DNA of 64,000 nucleotides from JAYRZB01 sp041916675 (GCA_041916675.1 JAYRZB010000008.1:1-64000); one strand, 5' to 3'. Positions 24,875 to 33,952 are shown, counted from the stretch's first letter. Program-made: numbers and translations. Notes: generated from the sequence alone by a model not told the origin.

Positions 24875-25698
24875 TGCCCTTTGATACTGTTTTGCCTGAT
24901 CTCGATGCGCGCGCTGCCATTGCCATTGAGCTTGCCCGCAAGGTCGGGCGCGATGCCTCCAACTTCCGCCGCGATTCCGGGGCCGCCGCGTTGCGCGTGG
25001 AAAACAAGGGGTTGCAGGATTTTGTGACCGTGGCCGACAAGCAGGCCGAGGACAGCATCCGCGCCGCGCTTAACACCCATTTTCCCGAGGATGGCTTCAT
25101 CGGCGAGGAATCGGGCGGGGCCGACCTCGATACCGGCGTGTGGGTGGTGGACCCCATCGATGGCACGACCAATTTCATGCGCGGCTTCCGGCACTGGGGG
25201 GTTTCGATCGCCTTCGTGGTCGGCGACCAGGTGATGGTGGGAGCCATCTACGATGCGGCTCAGGACGCGGTCTATTCGGCCGTGCGCGGCAAAGGCGCCT
25301 TCAAGGATGGCAGGAAGATCGGGGCCTCGCAGGTCAATGATCCGTCCAAGGCCATCGCCATCATGGGCCATTCGCGCCGCACCAGCTTTGATGACTATCT
25401 GGTGATCCTCAAGACGCTTTACGAAAAGGGTATCGACTATCGCCGCATGGGCGCCGCCGCCATCGGGCTGGTGCGGGTGGCAGACGGGATTGCCGATCTC
25501 TACTACGAACTCCAGCTCAACAGCTGGGACATGCTGGCCGGTGCCCTGATTGCCCATGAGGCCGGCGCAGTGGTGCGCATGCCGGGCATGCGCGATGCCT
25601 TGGCCCATGGCGGACCGGTTTATGCCGCTGCCCCCGGCCTGGCGCATGAATTTGCCTTCATTGCCGATCCGCTCGGCCAGAGGCTCAAGCCGATCTAG
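24874..25698 (+). CDS. Inositol-monophosphatase-family phosphatase
   Basis: Mg-dependent phosphatase (274 aa) of the IMPase/FIG superfamily. Metal-binding motifs: GEESGG, DPIDGTTNF and WDMLAGALIAHEAGA. The family includes inositol-1-phosphatase, histidinol-phosphatase and 3'-phosphoadenosine phosphatase, and sequence alone does not separate these. Being the last gene of a sugar ABC operon, it may dephosphorylate an imported sugar or polyol phosphate. The ATG at 24874 overlaps the LacI stop (TGATG). Its TAG stop shares a CTAG tetranucleotide with the stop of the convergent oxidoreductase gene. Confidence 0.85.
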   Translation: MPFDTVLPDLDARAAIAIELARKVGRDASNFRRDSGAAALRVENKGLQDFVTVADKQAEDSIRAALNTHFPEDGFIGEESGGADLDTGVWVVDPIDGTTNFMRGFRHWGVSIAFVVGDQVMVGAIYDAAQDAVYSAVRGKGAFKDGRKIGASQVNDPSKAIAIMGHSRRTSFDDYLVILKTLYEKGIDYRRMGAAAIGLVRVADGIADLYYELQLNSWDMLAGALIAHEAGAVVRMPGMRDALAHGGPVYAAAPGLAHEFAFIADPLGQRLKPI

Positions 25699-26759
25699 CT
25701 ACCGACCGGCACTTCGCGACCAAGTGCTGCGGATTGATAGATTGCATCGACGATCTGCTGCACCATCAGCCCCTGCCGCCCGGTAACGAGCGGGGGCCGG
25801 TTCTCGCGCACCGCGCCGACCACATCAGCGATCAGGGCGGCAACCGAGGGTGGAAATGACACATCCGATGGCGTGCCTGCGGGCAATAAATTGGTGATCT
25901 CGCCACCGGTGGTTTCGCCCCTGATGGCCAGCGGGTCGAACCAAGCCTGTGCCTTTTGACCAATGGCATCAAGGCTGTAATCCCAAGAGGGCACGCCATC
26001 GACACTGGGCTGGTTGTCGATCCATGAGCCTTCAAGCGTCAACCAGAAACCGTTCTCGAAGCGCACATGGGCGCTGATCAGGTCTTCGGCAGTAAAGCGC
26101 TGGGCGGCCAACTCATCGGGTGCGGTATCACCGCGCTTGCGCGGAAACACCCGGGCCGCCGAAGCCGAGGCGGTCAGCGGCCTGGGGAAGCCGGCAAAAT
26201 AGAGCGACATATCCAGGAAATGCACCGCCGTGGCAGCCAGTGCACCGCCGCCCGAAATTTCCTTGCGATAGTGCTCGCCCCACCAGGGCACCTGCGAGGC
26301 CTTGGCCCAGGCGCGGGTGTGCACCGGTGCGCCGAACTGGCCGGCTGCAATGAACCCGGCAATGGCCCGGGCATTGGGCGTGAAGCGCATGTTAAAGCCG
26401 ATGGCCAGAATCTTGCCGGCCTTTTCGGCGGCCGCGACCATGGCGGCGCCTTCGGTGGCATTGAGCGCCAGCGGCTTTTCGCAGAGCACATGCGCCCCGG
26501 CCTCGAAGGCCGCAATGGTCATGGCCGCGTGGTGCACGGGCATGGTGCAGATGGTCACAAGGTCGTAGGACCCGGCGGCCAGAAGAGCCCGATAGTCGGC
26601 AAAACGGCCGGGTACGCCAAATTCATCGGCAACACCATTGAGCCGCTCGGGATTGGTGTCGGCCACCGCAACCACCTTGACGCCGGGCAGGGCCGAAAGG
26701 CACTGCACATGCAGCCGCCCCTGAAAACCGCAACCGATGACGGCAACGCGCAGGTTCAT
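25695..26759 (-). CDS. Gfo/Idh/MocA-family oxidoreductase
   Basis: NAD(P)-dependent oxidoreductase (354 aa). The Rossmann motif is VAVIGCGFQGRLHVQC at the N-terminus, the family signature CEKPLALN is near residue 93, and the C-terminal alpha/beta domain includes GGALAATAVHFLDMSLYF with the catalytic-site His. Such enzymes oxidise or reduce sugars, inositols and sugar acids. It is the last gene of a nine-gene minus-strand operon that starts with the binding protein at 32578-33804, and overlaps the CoA-transferase gene by 4 nt. A role in the first oxidation of the imported sugar is likely but not shown. Confidence 0.85.
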   Translation of the reverse strand: MNLRVAVIGCGFQGRLHVQCLSALPGVKVVAVADTNPERLNGVADEFGVPGRFADYRALLAAGSYDLVTICTMPVHHAAMTIAAFEAGAHVLCEKPLALNATEGAAMVAAAEKAGKILAIGFNMRFTPNARAIAGFIAAGQFGAPVHTRAWAKASQVPWWGEHYRKEISGGGALAATAVHFLDMSLYFAGFPRPLTASASAARVFPRKRGDTAPDELAAQRFTAEDLISAHVRFENGFWLTLEGSWIDNQPSVDGVPSWDYSLDAIGQKAQAWFDPLAIRGETTGGEITNLLPAGTPSDVSFPPSVAALIADVVGAVRENRPPLVTGRQGLMVQQIVDAIYQSAALGREVPVGS

Positions 26760-27910
26760 TTTGCCGCCTCCGGCGTTTCCCCGATCGAAGCGAGCACCGC
26801 CTTGGTATCGGCATTGAACGGACGACCGGCAAAGCGCAGGCGGCCCGGGGTTTTCGACAGGTTGGCCACCACGTTCTGCATCTTGATGCCGTCGACCTCG
26901 GCGATCATGTCGCGGGCGGCAAAGTGCGGATCGGCAAAGATGTCCTTCATGTCGAGCACCTTGGCAATGGCGGCATCGGCGCGGCGGAACTCGGACATGA
27001 CCACATCGAGCGGACGCTGGGCCACCCAGTCAATGACGGCCTTTTCCAGCGCCTCGCGATTGGCGCTGCGGGCCTGAAAACTGGCAAAGCGCGGATCACC
27101 GGTCAAACCCAGCAGTTCGAGCACGCGATTGGCCACGCTGTCGGACGAGCTGGATATGGCAATCCAGGCGCCATCCGAGCAGCGATAGGTGCCGCGTGGC
27201 ACGGTATAGGGAATGCCCGAGCCGAGCCGGGGCTGCAGATAGCCCATATGCGCATAGGCCGACGGCAGAGGGCCCATGATCTGGAACATGGAGCTCAAAA
27301 GGTTGACATCAATGACCTGCCCCTGCCCGGTGCGCTCGGCATGGCGCAGCGCCACCATGGTGCAGAAGGCGCCGACCAGACCGGTAACCTCGTCGGTAAC
27401 GGCAATGGGGGGCAGGAGCGGCGGGCCGCCGGCCTCTCCGATCAGCCCGGAAAAGCCGCTCAGCGCCTCGGCGATGGTGGCAAAGCCGGGGAACATGGCA
27501 TAGGGCCCATCCTGACCAAAACCGCTGACGCGCAGGATGACCAGCCGCGGGTTGCGATTGAGCAGTTCGGCGGGCGAAAAGCCCAGGGCCTCGAGCTTGC
27601 CGGGCCGCATATTCTCGATCAGGACGCTGGCCCCATCAACCAGCTTCCACAGCGCCTGCTTGCCACGCTCGGCCTTGAGATCGAGCGAGATGACCTGCTT
27701 GTTGCGGTTGACCAGTTTCCAGAAGTAGGAATCCGCCTCGCCCTGCCCGACCCAGCCCATGCGGCGGGTGGGGTCGCCGGAGGGGGCCTCGACCTTGATC
27801 ACCTCGGCCCCGAAATCGGCCAGGTATTTGCCGGCGGCCGGACCGGCAACCACGGTTGCCAGTTCAATGACCCTGACCCCATCGAGGGCATCGGGATTGG
27901 GCTTGTCCAT
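26756..27910 (-). CDS. CaiB/BaiF-family (class III) CoA-transferase, A
   Basis: Class III CoA-transferase (384 aa) moving CoA between organic acids. The N-terminal block VRVIELATVVAGPAAGKYLADFGAEVIKVEAP is typical, with the catalytic Asp expected in the following conserved region (SYFWKLVNRNKQVISLDLK near 65, and FSGLIGEAGGPPLLPP near 160). Start taken at ATG 27910, overlapping the MaoC stop (TGATG). A second family member lies at 40746-41960 in the same regulon. In this operon it follows a lipoyl protein and a MaoC hydratase, suggesting a CoA-thioester stage of sugar-acid breakdown. Confidence 0.87.
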   Translation of the reverse strand: MDKPNPDALDGVRVIELATVVAGPAAGKYLADFGAEVIKVEAPSGDPTRRMGWVGQGEADSYFWKLVNRNKQVISLDLKAERGKQALWKLVDGASVLIENMRPGKLEALGFSPAELLNRNPRLVILRVSGFGQDGPYAMFPGFATIAEALSGFSGLIGEAGGPPLLPPIAVTDEVTGLVGAFCTMVALRHAERTGQGQVIDVNLLSSMFQIMGPLPSAYAHMGYLQPRLGSGIPYTVPRGTYRCSDGAWIAISSSSDSVANRVLELLGLTGDPRFASFQARSANREALEKAVIDWVAQRPLDVVMSEFRRADAAIAKVLDMKDIFADPHFAARDMIAEVDGIKMQNVVANLSKTPGRLRFAGRPFNADTKAVLASIGETPEAAK

Positions 27911-28401
27911 CACTGGTCCCCCTTTGGGCGCATGGGCAGCAGCACCGCGCGCGTGAACGTGCACACCTTGAGCCCGTCCTGATTGAAGCCATCGGTCCTG
28001 ACGCTGAGAATCCCCTGCCCCGGTCGGGTGGCCGACGGACGGACGGAAAGCACCTCGGTCTGGCCATAAAGCGTATCGCCATGAAACAGCGGGGCGACGT
28101 GCTTGAGTTCGCTGAGCCCCAGATTGGCAATGGCGCGGCCCGAAATATCGGGCACGCTCATGCCGAGCAGCAGGGAATAAACGAAGGTACCCACCACCAC
28201 GTTACGCCCCTGCTCCATCTCGGTTGCCGCATAGTGGCGGTCGATATGGAGCGGACTGGCCGCAAGCGTCAGAAGGCAGAACAGGTGATCGTCCGCCTCG
28301 GTGACGGTTTTGCCGGGCCAGTGCCTGAAAGTGTCGCCGGGGGCATACTCATCGAGATAGCCGCCGAACCGCTCGTTGCGGGCGACGTGGGCGGTGGGCA
28401 T
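27910..28401 (-). CDS. MaoC-family (hotdog) dehydratase, single domain
   Basis: Hotdog-fold hydratase/dehydratase (163 aa) acting on enoyl- or 3-hydroxyacyl-CoA. The conserved stretch FCLLTLAASPLHIDRHYA contains the catalytic Asp and His positions typical of MaoC hydratase 2 enzymes. The block ISGRAIANLGLSELKHVAPL followed by FHGDTLYGQTEV resembles the mesaconyl-CoA hydratase group. ATG at 28401, one base after the lipoyl-protein stop. It forms a small module with the lipoyl protein and CoA-transferase A. Confidence 0.85.
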   Translation of the reverse strand: MPTAHVARNERFGGYLDEYAPGDTFRHWPGKTVTEADDHLFCLLTLAASPLHIDRHYAATEMEQGRNVVVGTFVYSLLLGMSVPDISGRAIANLGLSELKHVAPLFHGDTLYGQTEVLSVRPSATRPGQGILSVRTDGFNQDGLKVCTFTRAVLLPMRPKGDQ

Positions 28402-28402
28402 G

Positions 28403-28639
28403 TCAGTTCTCCAGAACCAGGGTTGGCGCCCCGGTGCGCACATCATCGCCGGCCTTGATCAGCACCTCGCGCACCGTGCCGACAAACGGCGATGGCACCT
28501 CGACCTGGGTCTTGTCGGTTTCCACCACATAGATCACCTGCCCCTCGGTGACGGCATCGCCGGGAGCCACCAGAACTTCGGCGATGACCACTTCATCAAC
28601 GGCATCGCCGACCTTGGGCATTTTGAGGGTGGTGCGCAT
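28403..28639 (-). CDS. Freestanding lipoyl-domain protein
   Basis: A 78-residue protein that is just one biotinyl/lipoyl attachment domain. The modified Lys is K43 in VVETDKTQVEVPSP; the ETDK context is that of E2 lipoyl domains of 2-oxoacid dehydrogenases, while biotin domains have an MKM motif. No E2 catalytic or subunit-binding domain follows. The E1 beta and alpha subunits of such a complex are encoded at 36565-38603 under the same type of operator. I infer that it carries the acyl group made by that E1. Which enzyme moves the acyl group to CoA is open. Confidence 0.87.
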   Translation of the reverse strand: MRTTLKMPKVGDAVDEVVIAEVLVAPGDAVTEGQVIYVVETDKTQVEVPSPFVGTVREVLIKAGDDVRTGAPTLVLEN

Positions 28640-28671
28640 ATCTGGGCCTTCTCAGATCAATGGGGTTCAGG

Positions 28672-29553
28672 TCAGGAGCCGAGCTGGGCGGCGGTTGGAT
28701 AGTGCAGCGGCACCCCGGAGAGGCCGAAATCGGCCCGCGACAGGTGCCAGCGCCCGAGATTGGGCACGATCAGGGTTTTGAGCCCCGGACCGGCAAACAC
28801 CACATTGGTCGGCGCGGCGAGGACCGTGCCGCGCGGATCGGCGGCGAGCACGCTGACCCCGCGCGCCGGGTGCCAGTGATAGAGAATATCGGGCCGGTAG
28901 CAGGCAATGGCCAGCCCGCCATCGGTGGTGGGGGCAATGCCATCGGGCACGGCAACGCCAAGATCGCAGATCACGCGGCGGGTGCCGGCGCTGCCGTCGG
29001 GATTGATGGCGATCTCGACAATGGCGCCGGGCACGCTCTCGGCCACATAAAGCGCCTTGCCATCGGGCGAGAGGCAGCAGCCATTGGGGAAAGCAGCGCT
29101 GGCGCGGGTCCAGACTTCGGGCGTGGCGCCGGGTCGCTTGATCCAGATGCAGCCATTGGCCTCCATCCAGCCGCCCGAATCGGTGAGATAGTAATTGCCG
29201 TGCCGGTCGAAGGCCCCCCAATTGGGCACGGCGAAGGGATGTCCCTTCGGACCCTCGGCCCATTTGACGAGTTCGCCGCTGCACGGATCGTAGCGCCAGA
29301 CCGCCTTGGCGACATTGTCGATGGCATAGATGCGCCCTTCGGCATCGGCAGCAAGGCCGAGGAGGAAGCCTTTGGTATTGGCCACTTCGACCGGCTTGTC
29401 ATCGACGATGCGATAGATCTGCCCGGCCTCACCGCCGAGGTAAATCTCACCCTTGGGCGTTAGCGCAATGCCCTCGGAATGATCGAGCCCAAAGGCGAAG
29501 GTTTCGATCTTTTCGAGCCCGATGGGCGTGTTGGGAAAGAGTTTTTCGCTCAT
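28672..29553 (-). CDS. SMP-30/gluconolactonase-family lactonase, A
   Basis: Six-bladed beta-propeller of the SMP-30/gluconolactonase/LRE family (293 aa), which typically hydrolyses sugar lactones with a bound divalent metal. Repeating blades are visible (GIALTPKGEIYLGG, LAADAEGRIYAIDN, WGAFDRHGNYYLTDSGG, CCLSPDGKALYVAES, GIAPTTDGGLAIACY), and the FPNGCCLSPDG stretch has the metal-binding Asn position. It overlaps the ATPase gene by 4 nt. A second family member is at 47224-48126. It has no signal peptide, so it acts in the cytoplasm. Confidence 0.85.
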   Translation of the reverse strand: MSEKLFPNTPIGLEKIETFAFGLDHSEGIALTPKGEIYLGGEAGQIYRIVDDKPVEVANTKGFLLGLAADAEGRIYAIDNVAKAVWRYDPCSGELVKWAEGPKGHPFAVPNWGAFDRHGNYYLTDSGGWMEANGCIWIKRPGATPEVWTRASAAFPNGCCLSPDGKALYVAESVPGAIVEIAINPDGSAGTRRVICDLGVAVPDGIAPTTDGGLAIACYRPDILYHWHPARGVSVLAADPRGTVLAAPTNVVFAGPGLKTLIVPNLGRWHLSRADFGLSGVPLHYPTAAQLGS

Positions 29554-30713
29554 AGGGCCAGCCCGGTCTTTTGATCGAAGAGATGGACATGGGCAGCGTC
29601 AATCACCAGTTCGAGCACCTGCTCGCGCGGCGGCAGGGCGTCGGCGGGAACGCGCATGGTGATCAGCCGTCCATCCGCGCGCACCAGTTCGGCCGGATCG
29701 AAGGGCTTGCCGATGGCATAGTCGTCGGCCATGCGGATGGCGACACCGGTATCGGCAAGGCGCAGGGCAATAAAGGATTCCGGTTCAAGTTTTTCAACCA
29801 GTTCGACGCGGGCGCCGAGCCCGGGATTCTGAGCCGCCCGCCAGCCCAGATGCTCGGGGCGCACCCCGACCACCACCGGCTGGCCAATCTCGAAGGCCGA
29901 GGACGCCGAGCGCGGCGTGACCGCAAGGCTGGCGCCACCGATGGCCAGGGTGACCTGCGGCCCGGTGGCGGTGACGCGGGCCTCGATGAAGTTCATGGCC
30001 GGGCTGCCGATAAAACCGGCCACAAAGATATTGGCTGGCGCGTGATAGAGCGCATGTGGGGTGTCGTATTGCTGGAGCGCGCCGCGCGAGAACACAGCCA
30101 CCCGGCTGCCCAGCGTCATGGCCTCGACCTGATCGTGGGTGACATGGATGGTGGTGGTGCCGAGCCGGGCATGGAGCCGCCCCAGTTCGGCGCGCAGTTG
30201 CACGCGCAGCTTGGCGTCAAGATTGGACAACGGCTCATCGAGGAGGAATGCCTCTGGATTGCGCACAATGGCGCGGCCCATGGCGACACGCTGGCGCTGA
30301 CCGCCCGACAGCTGTTTCGGTTTGCGATCCATCAGGTCTGACAGATCAAGGATGCGGGCGGCTTCGGCCACGCGCTGGTCGATCTCGGCCTTGGGCAGCT
30401 TGCGCAGCTCAAGGGCGAAGGCAATGTTCTGACGCACCGTCATCTGCGGATAAAGCGCGTAGGACTGGAAGACCATGGCGATATCGCGGTCGCGGGCAGC
30501 AACATCGTTGACCACGTGCCCATTGATCTCGACCTGGCCGGCGGTGATGGTTTCAAGCCCGGCAATGATGCGCAAAAGCGTCGACTTGCCACAGCCCGAT
30601 GGCCCGACAAAAACCACGAACTCGCCGTCGGCGATCTCGAGATTGACGTCGCGCAGCGCCACGGTGTTTCCGGCATAGGTCTTGCCGACGCTTTTCAGTG
30701 AGATCGAACCCAT
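29550..30713 (-). CDS. Sugar ABC transporter ATPase (UgpC/MsmK type), shared candidate
   Basis: CUT1-class ATPase (387 aa). Walker A GPSGCGKST near residue 37, Q-loop VFQSYALYPQMT, signature LSGGQRQRVAMGRAI, Walker B AFLLDEPLSNLDAKLR, switch His in HVTHDQVEAM, and a TOBE domain in the last 130 residues. Start at ATG 30713 gives the family's usual beginning (MGSISLKSVGKTYAG). It belongs to the operon of the binding protein at 32578. The other binding-protein/permease set in this regulon (44023-47227) has no ATPase gene, so this protein may energise both, as MsmK-type ATPases do. Confidence 0.9.
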   Translation of the reverse strand: MGSISLKSVGKTYAGNTVALRDVNLEIADGEFVVFVGPSGCGKSTLLRIIAGLETITAGQVEINGHVVNDVAARDRDIAMVFQSYALYPQMTVRQNIAFALELRKLPKAEIDQRVAEAARILDLSDLMDRKPKQLSGGQRQRVAMGRAIVRNPEAFLLDEPLSNLDAKLRVQLRAELGRLHARLGTTTIHVTHDQVEAMTLGSRVAVFSRGALQQYDTPHALYHAPANIFVAGFIGSPAMNFIEARVTATGPQVTLAIGGASLAVTPRSASSAFEIGQPVVVGVRPEHLGWRAAQNPGLGARVELVEKLEPESFIALRLADTGVAIRMADDYAIGKPFDPAELVRADGRLITMRVPADALPPREQVLELVIDAAHVHLFDQKTGLAL

Positions 30714-30774
30714 CAGACACTCTTTGCGGTTCTGGCGCGGCCCGTGCGGGTGGCCAATCGGTTGGACAAGCGGA

Positions 30775-31626
30775 TCATGATTTGAGCGCCCCCTCGGCAA
30801 CACCGCGCTCGAACTGGTTCTGCAGCGCCAGGTAGGTGGCAAACACCGGCACGGCCGCAATGATCGAGGCAGCAGCGATCAGGTGATAGTCGGAGGTGTA
30901 CTGGCCGAGCTGGGCATTGATCCCCAGCGTCAGGGTGAAACTGGACGGATCGCGCAGCAGCACCAGCGCCAGGATGAACTCGTTCCAGTTGGCCAGGAAC
31001 AGAAGGATGACGACGGTTGCAATGGCGCCCTTGGCAATGGGCGCCAGGATGCGCCAGAGGATCTGCCATTCCGAACAGCCATCGAGCCGGGCCGCCTCGA
31101 TGATCTCGTGCGGGATGGAGGCAAAGAACCCACGAAACACCAGGGTGGCGATCGGCAGGCCAAAGGCCACATAGGCCAGCATCAGCCCGGTGCGGGTGTC
31201 GTAGAGCCCGAGATGGCGCATTTCGATGAGCAGCGGCACCACCAGCGCCGAGGGCGGGATGACGACGCCCATCAAAAGCAGGGAGAACAGCGCCTCGCTG
31301 CCCCTGAACGGGATTTTGGTAAAGGCATAGGCCGCACTCATCGCCACCACCACGGTGATGATGACCGAGCCGACGGTGACAAAGCCGGAATTGAGGAACA
31401 TCTGCCCCAGCCCATAACGGGTGAAGGCCTCGGGATAATTGCCCGGCTGCGGATTGGTGGGGATGAGCCCCGGGCGCAGGGTTTCGCGGCTGGTCTTGAG
31501 CGAGAGCGCCAGAACCCAGAGCACCGGGGTGAGCACCACGATCGAGAGCGTCAAAGCAATCAGGGTGATGAACGGGCGGGCCCTGCGGCGCTCGCGGTGC
31601 GGTGTGGGGAAGGTCGCATCAGACAT
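30775..31626 (-). CDS. MalG-type sugar ABC permease (transporter 1)
   Basis: Inner-membrane permease (283 aa) with six predicted helices and the coupling motif EAARLDGCSEWQILWRILAP. Start ATG at 31626 overlaps the upstream permease stop by 8 nt. The 61-base gap after it contains CCAATCGGTTGG at 30754-30765, a weak relative of the regulon operator. Confidence 0.9.
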   Translation of the reverse strand: MSDATFPTPHRERRRARPFITLIALTLSIVVLTPVLWVLALSLKTSRETLRPGLIPTNPQPGNYPEAFTRYGLGQMFLNSGFVTVGSVIITVVVAMSAAYAFTKIPFRGSEALFSLLLMGVVIPPSALVVPLLIEMRHLGLYDTRTGLMLAYVAFGLPIATLVFRGFFASIPHEIIEAARLDGCSEWQILWRILAPIAKGAIATVVILLFLANWNEFILALVLLRDPSSFTLTLGINAQLGQYTSDYHLIAAASIIAAVPVFATYLALQNQFERGVAEGALKS

Positions 31627-32545
31627 GGCGGAGCACCCGCAAGCGCAGAACGCTCGCCCCGATGGCCAGCAGCACGATGATGACGGCGATGGCCGAGGCC
31701 ATGCCCATGGCATTGAGCTGAAAGCCCTGCTCATACATGTAGGTGGCGAGCACTTCGGTGGACCGGCTGGGGCCACCGCGCGTCATGACATAGACAATAT
31801 CGAAGATGCGCAGCCCGCCGATGATGTTGAGCAGCACCACCACCGACATCACATGGTAGAGCGAGGGCATGACGACATGGACGAACTTGGTCCAGGCGCG
31901 CGCCCCATCAAGATCGGCAGCCTCAAGCAGGGTATCGGGCACGTTCTGCAGCCCGGCGTAGTAGAGGATCATGTCATAGCCGGCAAACTGCCAGAGGGTG
32001 GCCAGAATGATGGCGGCGAGCGCAAAGCGACCATCGCCAAGCCAGAACACCGGCTGGTTGATCAGGCCGATGAGATCGAGGAACTGATTGAGCCCACCCC
32101 CGACCCCGCGCAATAGCCCCGACCACATCAGCCCCACAATGACCGGCGACAGCAAAACCGGCAGGAACAGCACGGCCTTGAGAAAGGCGGTGCCCGGGGC
32201 GCGGGTGTTGACCAGAACCGCCAGCCCGAGCCCGACGGCGTTGAGCAGCACTGTGGTGGCGACGGTAAAGATCAGGGTGTGGAGGAAGGCGCGCAGGAAG
32301 GTGGGGTCGCTCAGGAGCCCGGAGTAGTTTTCGAGCCCGAGCCATTCAATTCCGGAAATGTCGAAGCCGGTCCAGCGGGTGAAGGAAGTCAGGACCACTG
32401 CTACAACTGGCACGGCCACAAAGCCGAGGAACAGGCAGAGCGTTGGGGCCGCCAGCAACAGGCTGACCGTGGTGGGATTGGCACGGCGCCGCGGGCGCCG
32501 TACCGGGCTGGCAGAAACCAGTGTTCCGAGCGGACTGGCAGTCAT
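31619..32545 (-). CDS. MalF-type sugar ABC permease (transporter 1)
   Basis: Inner-membrane permease (308 aa), with a positively charged N-terminus (RRPRRRANP) before the first helix and the coupling motif EAADLDGARAWTKFVHVVMP. Normal length for the family, unlike the enlarged permease at 20478. ATG at 32545 follows GGGGAGG. Second gene of the minus-strand operon. Confidence 0.9.
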   Translation of the reverse strand: MTASPLGTLVSASPVRRPRRRANPTTVSLLLAAPTLCLFLGFVAVPVVAVVLTSFTRWTGFDISGIEWLGLENYSGLLSDPTFLRAFLHTLIFTVATTVLLNAVGLGLAVLVNTRAPGTAFLKAVLFLPVLLSPVIVGLMWSGLLRGVGGGLNQFLDLIGLINQPVFWLGDGRFALAAIILATLWQFAGYDMILYYAGLQNVPDTLLEAADLDGARAWTKFVHVVMPSLYHVMSVVVLLNIIGGLRIFDIVYVMTRGGPSRSTEVLATYMYEQGFQLNAMGMASAIAVIIVLLAIGASVLRLRVLRHV

Positions 32546-32577
32546 GTGTCAGCCTCCCCTTCCGCCCGGTTGCCTGG

Positions 32578-33804
32578 TTACTGTGCCGCTGCGGCCATGG
32601 CGGCCGTCAGGTCGGCACCCTTGGCGGCGCCATCAAAGATCTTCTGCATGCCATCGAGCAGCGCCGCGTTGACCGGCGGGGTGTAGATGGTGCGGCTGCG
32701 GGCCGAGGCCTGGGCCGCAATGAAGTTCTTGGACAATTCAGACGCATCGGCGGGCACTTCGACCGGCCAGGACGGAATGAAGTTGTACTGAACCAGCGTT
32801 TTGGCGCCCTCGTCGTCGGTCAGAGTGCGCAGGAAATCGGCCGCCGCCTCGTTATCCGTGCCTCCGGCGGGCAGCGAGAACATACGCGCAATGCCGCCCG
32901 TGGGGTTCGGGGTCTGCCCGGCATCCCCGGGGAACGGGAACAGGCCCCATTCGAACTCGCCACCGACCTTGTCGTTGATGCCACCCGAAATGAAGTTGCC
33001 GACCGGATAGAACATGGCCGAGGCGCCCGAGACGAACAGATCGAGCGATTCATTGAAGGCCCCCATCGAATTGGCACCCGGCGCGAACACGCCCGACGCC
33101 ACAAGGTCGGCCACCCGATCACCGGCGGCGGTGAAGGCGGCATCATCCCAGGCAAGTTTGCCGGCATCGGCGTCGGCGAGTTTGGTACCAGTGGGATCGG
33201 CATACACCAACTGGGCAAACCAGGTGTCGCCACCGGCCCATTTGTCCTTGGTGCCAAGGGCGATGCCAAAGATGCCCGCTTCATTGAGCTTGGCAGCAGC
33301 GGCCTTGAGCTCGTCATTGGTGGCAGGCGGGGTCAACCCGTGCTCGGCAAAGATCGACTTGTTATAGGCGATCTGGAGCGTGTTGAGGTCAAACGGCAGG
33401 GCCCAGACCTCGCCATTGAGCGTGACGAAATCCTTGGCGCTCTGCGAGATCGCCGGGAAGCCGGTATTGAGGATCTCACCCATCGGGGCAAGCTTGCCGC
33501 TGTCGGCCAGGTCGCGGAAGCCGCTGTCCCATGGCACCTGGAAGATGTCGGGCGGCTGGTTGGCGGCGAGCGCCGCCTTGAGTTTGGTCATATAGTCGGC
33601 ATAGGGGACATAGGTGACCTGCACCTTGATGTCCGGATGCGCGGCCTGGTAGCGCGCAATGGCAGCCTCGTCGACCTTGACGTAGTCGCCTTCGTTGTTC
33701 CAGGTCCAGTATTCGAGCACGGTTTCGGCCTGCGCCGTCATGGCGCTCCCGGCCAGCAACATGGCGGCAAGCGAAGCCAGAGCCATGGTCTTACTGAGTG
33801 TCAT
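32578..33804 (-). CDS. Sugar ABC substrate-binding protein (transporter 1)
   Basis: Periplasmic binding protein (408 aa, SBP_bac_1/MalE-like). Signal peptide MTLSKTMALASLAAMLLAG, cleavage after MTAQA. The mature protein begins TVLEYWTWNN and has the usual family blocks. GGGAGGGG precedes the ATG at 33804. It heads the nine-gene minus-strand operon ending with the Gfo/Idh oxidoreductase. The promoter has TTGACA at 33939-33944 and TAGGGT 17 bp further, with the -35 box inside a LacI-type operator. Confidence 0.9.
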   Translation of the reverse strand: MTLSKTMALASLAAMLLAGSAMTAQAETVLEYWTWNNEGDYVKVDEAAIARYQAAHPDIKVQVTYVPYADYMTKLKAALAANQPPDIFQVPWDSGFRDLADSGKLAPMGEILNTGFPAISQSAKDFVTLNGEVWALPFDLNTLQIAYNKSIFAEHGLTPPATNDELKAAAAKLNEAGIFGIALGTKDKWAGGDTWFAQLVYADPTGTKLADADAGKLAWDDAAFTAAGDRVADLVASGVFAPGANSMGAFNESLDLFVSGASAMFYPVGNFISGGINDKVGGEFEWGLFPFPGDAGQTPNPTGGIARMFSLPAGGTDNEAAADFLRTLTDDEGAKTLVQYNFIPSWPVEVPADASELSKNFIAAQASARSRTIYTPPVNAALLDGMQKIFDGAAKGADLTAAMAAAAQ

Positions 33805-33915
33805 TTTCCCCTCCCAATTGGCGGAGTTCAGGTGCTCCGCACACCGTTCCCAAGGACCGGGCGACACCGGCAGCGGGCATGCGCCCAGCGACCGGACCGG
33901 CCTGAAACTGGCCAG

Positions 33916-33944
33916 ACCCTATGACGGGTTTTCTATCATGTCAA
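33916..33944 (-). promoter_or_regulatory. Promoter of transporter-1 operon
   Basis: On the minus strand, a perfect -35 TTGACA (33939-33944) is followed after 17 bp by TAGGGT (33916-33921) as the -10 box. The -35 box overlaps the operator at 33941-33952, which would make repression direct. Confidence 0.5.
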
Positions 33945-33952
33945 TCGTTTGA
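33941..33952. promoter_or_regulatory. LacI-type operator TCAATCGTTTGA (regulon site 1)
   Basis: One change from the perfect palindrome TCAATCGATTGA seen at 36499. It lies between the divergent binding-protein and dehydratase genes. Its centre is 22 bp from the next site, about two helical turns. Confidence 0.72.

Noticed and set aside
30754..30765. CCAATCGGTTGG as a sixth operator of the catabolic regulon
   Set aside because: It differs from the consensus at three of twelve positions and lies inside an operon; kept only as a remark.
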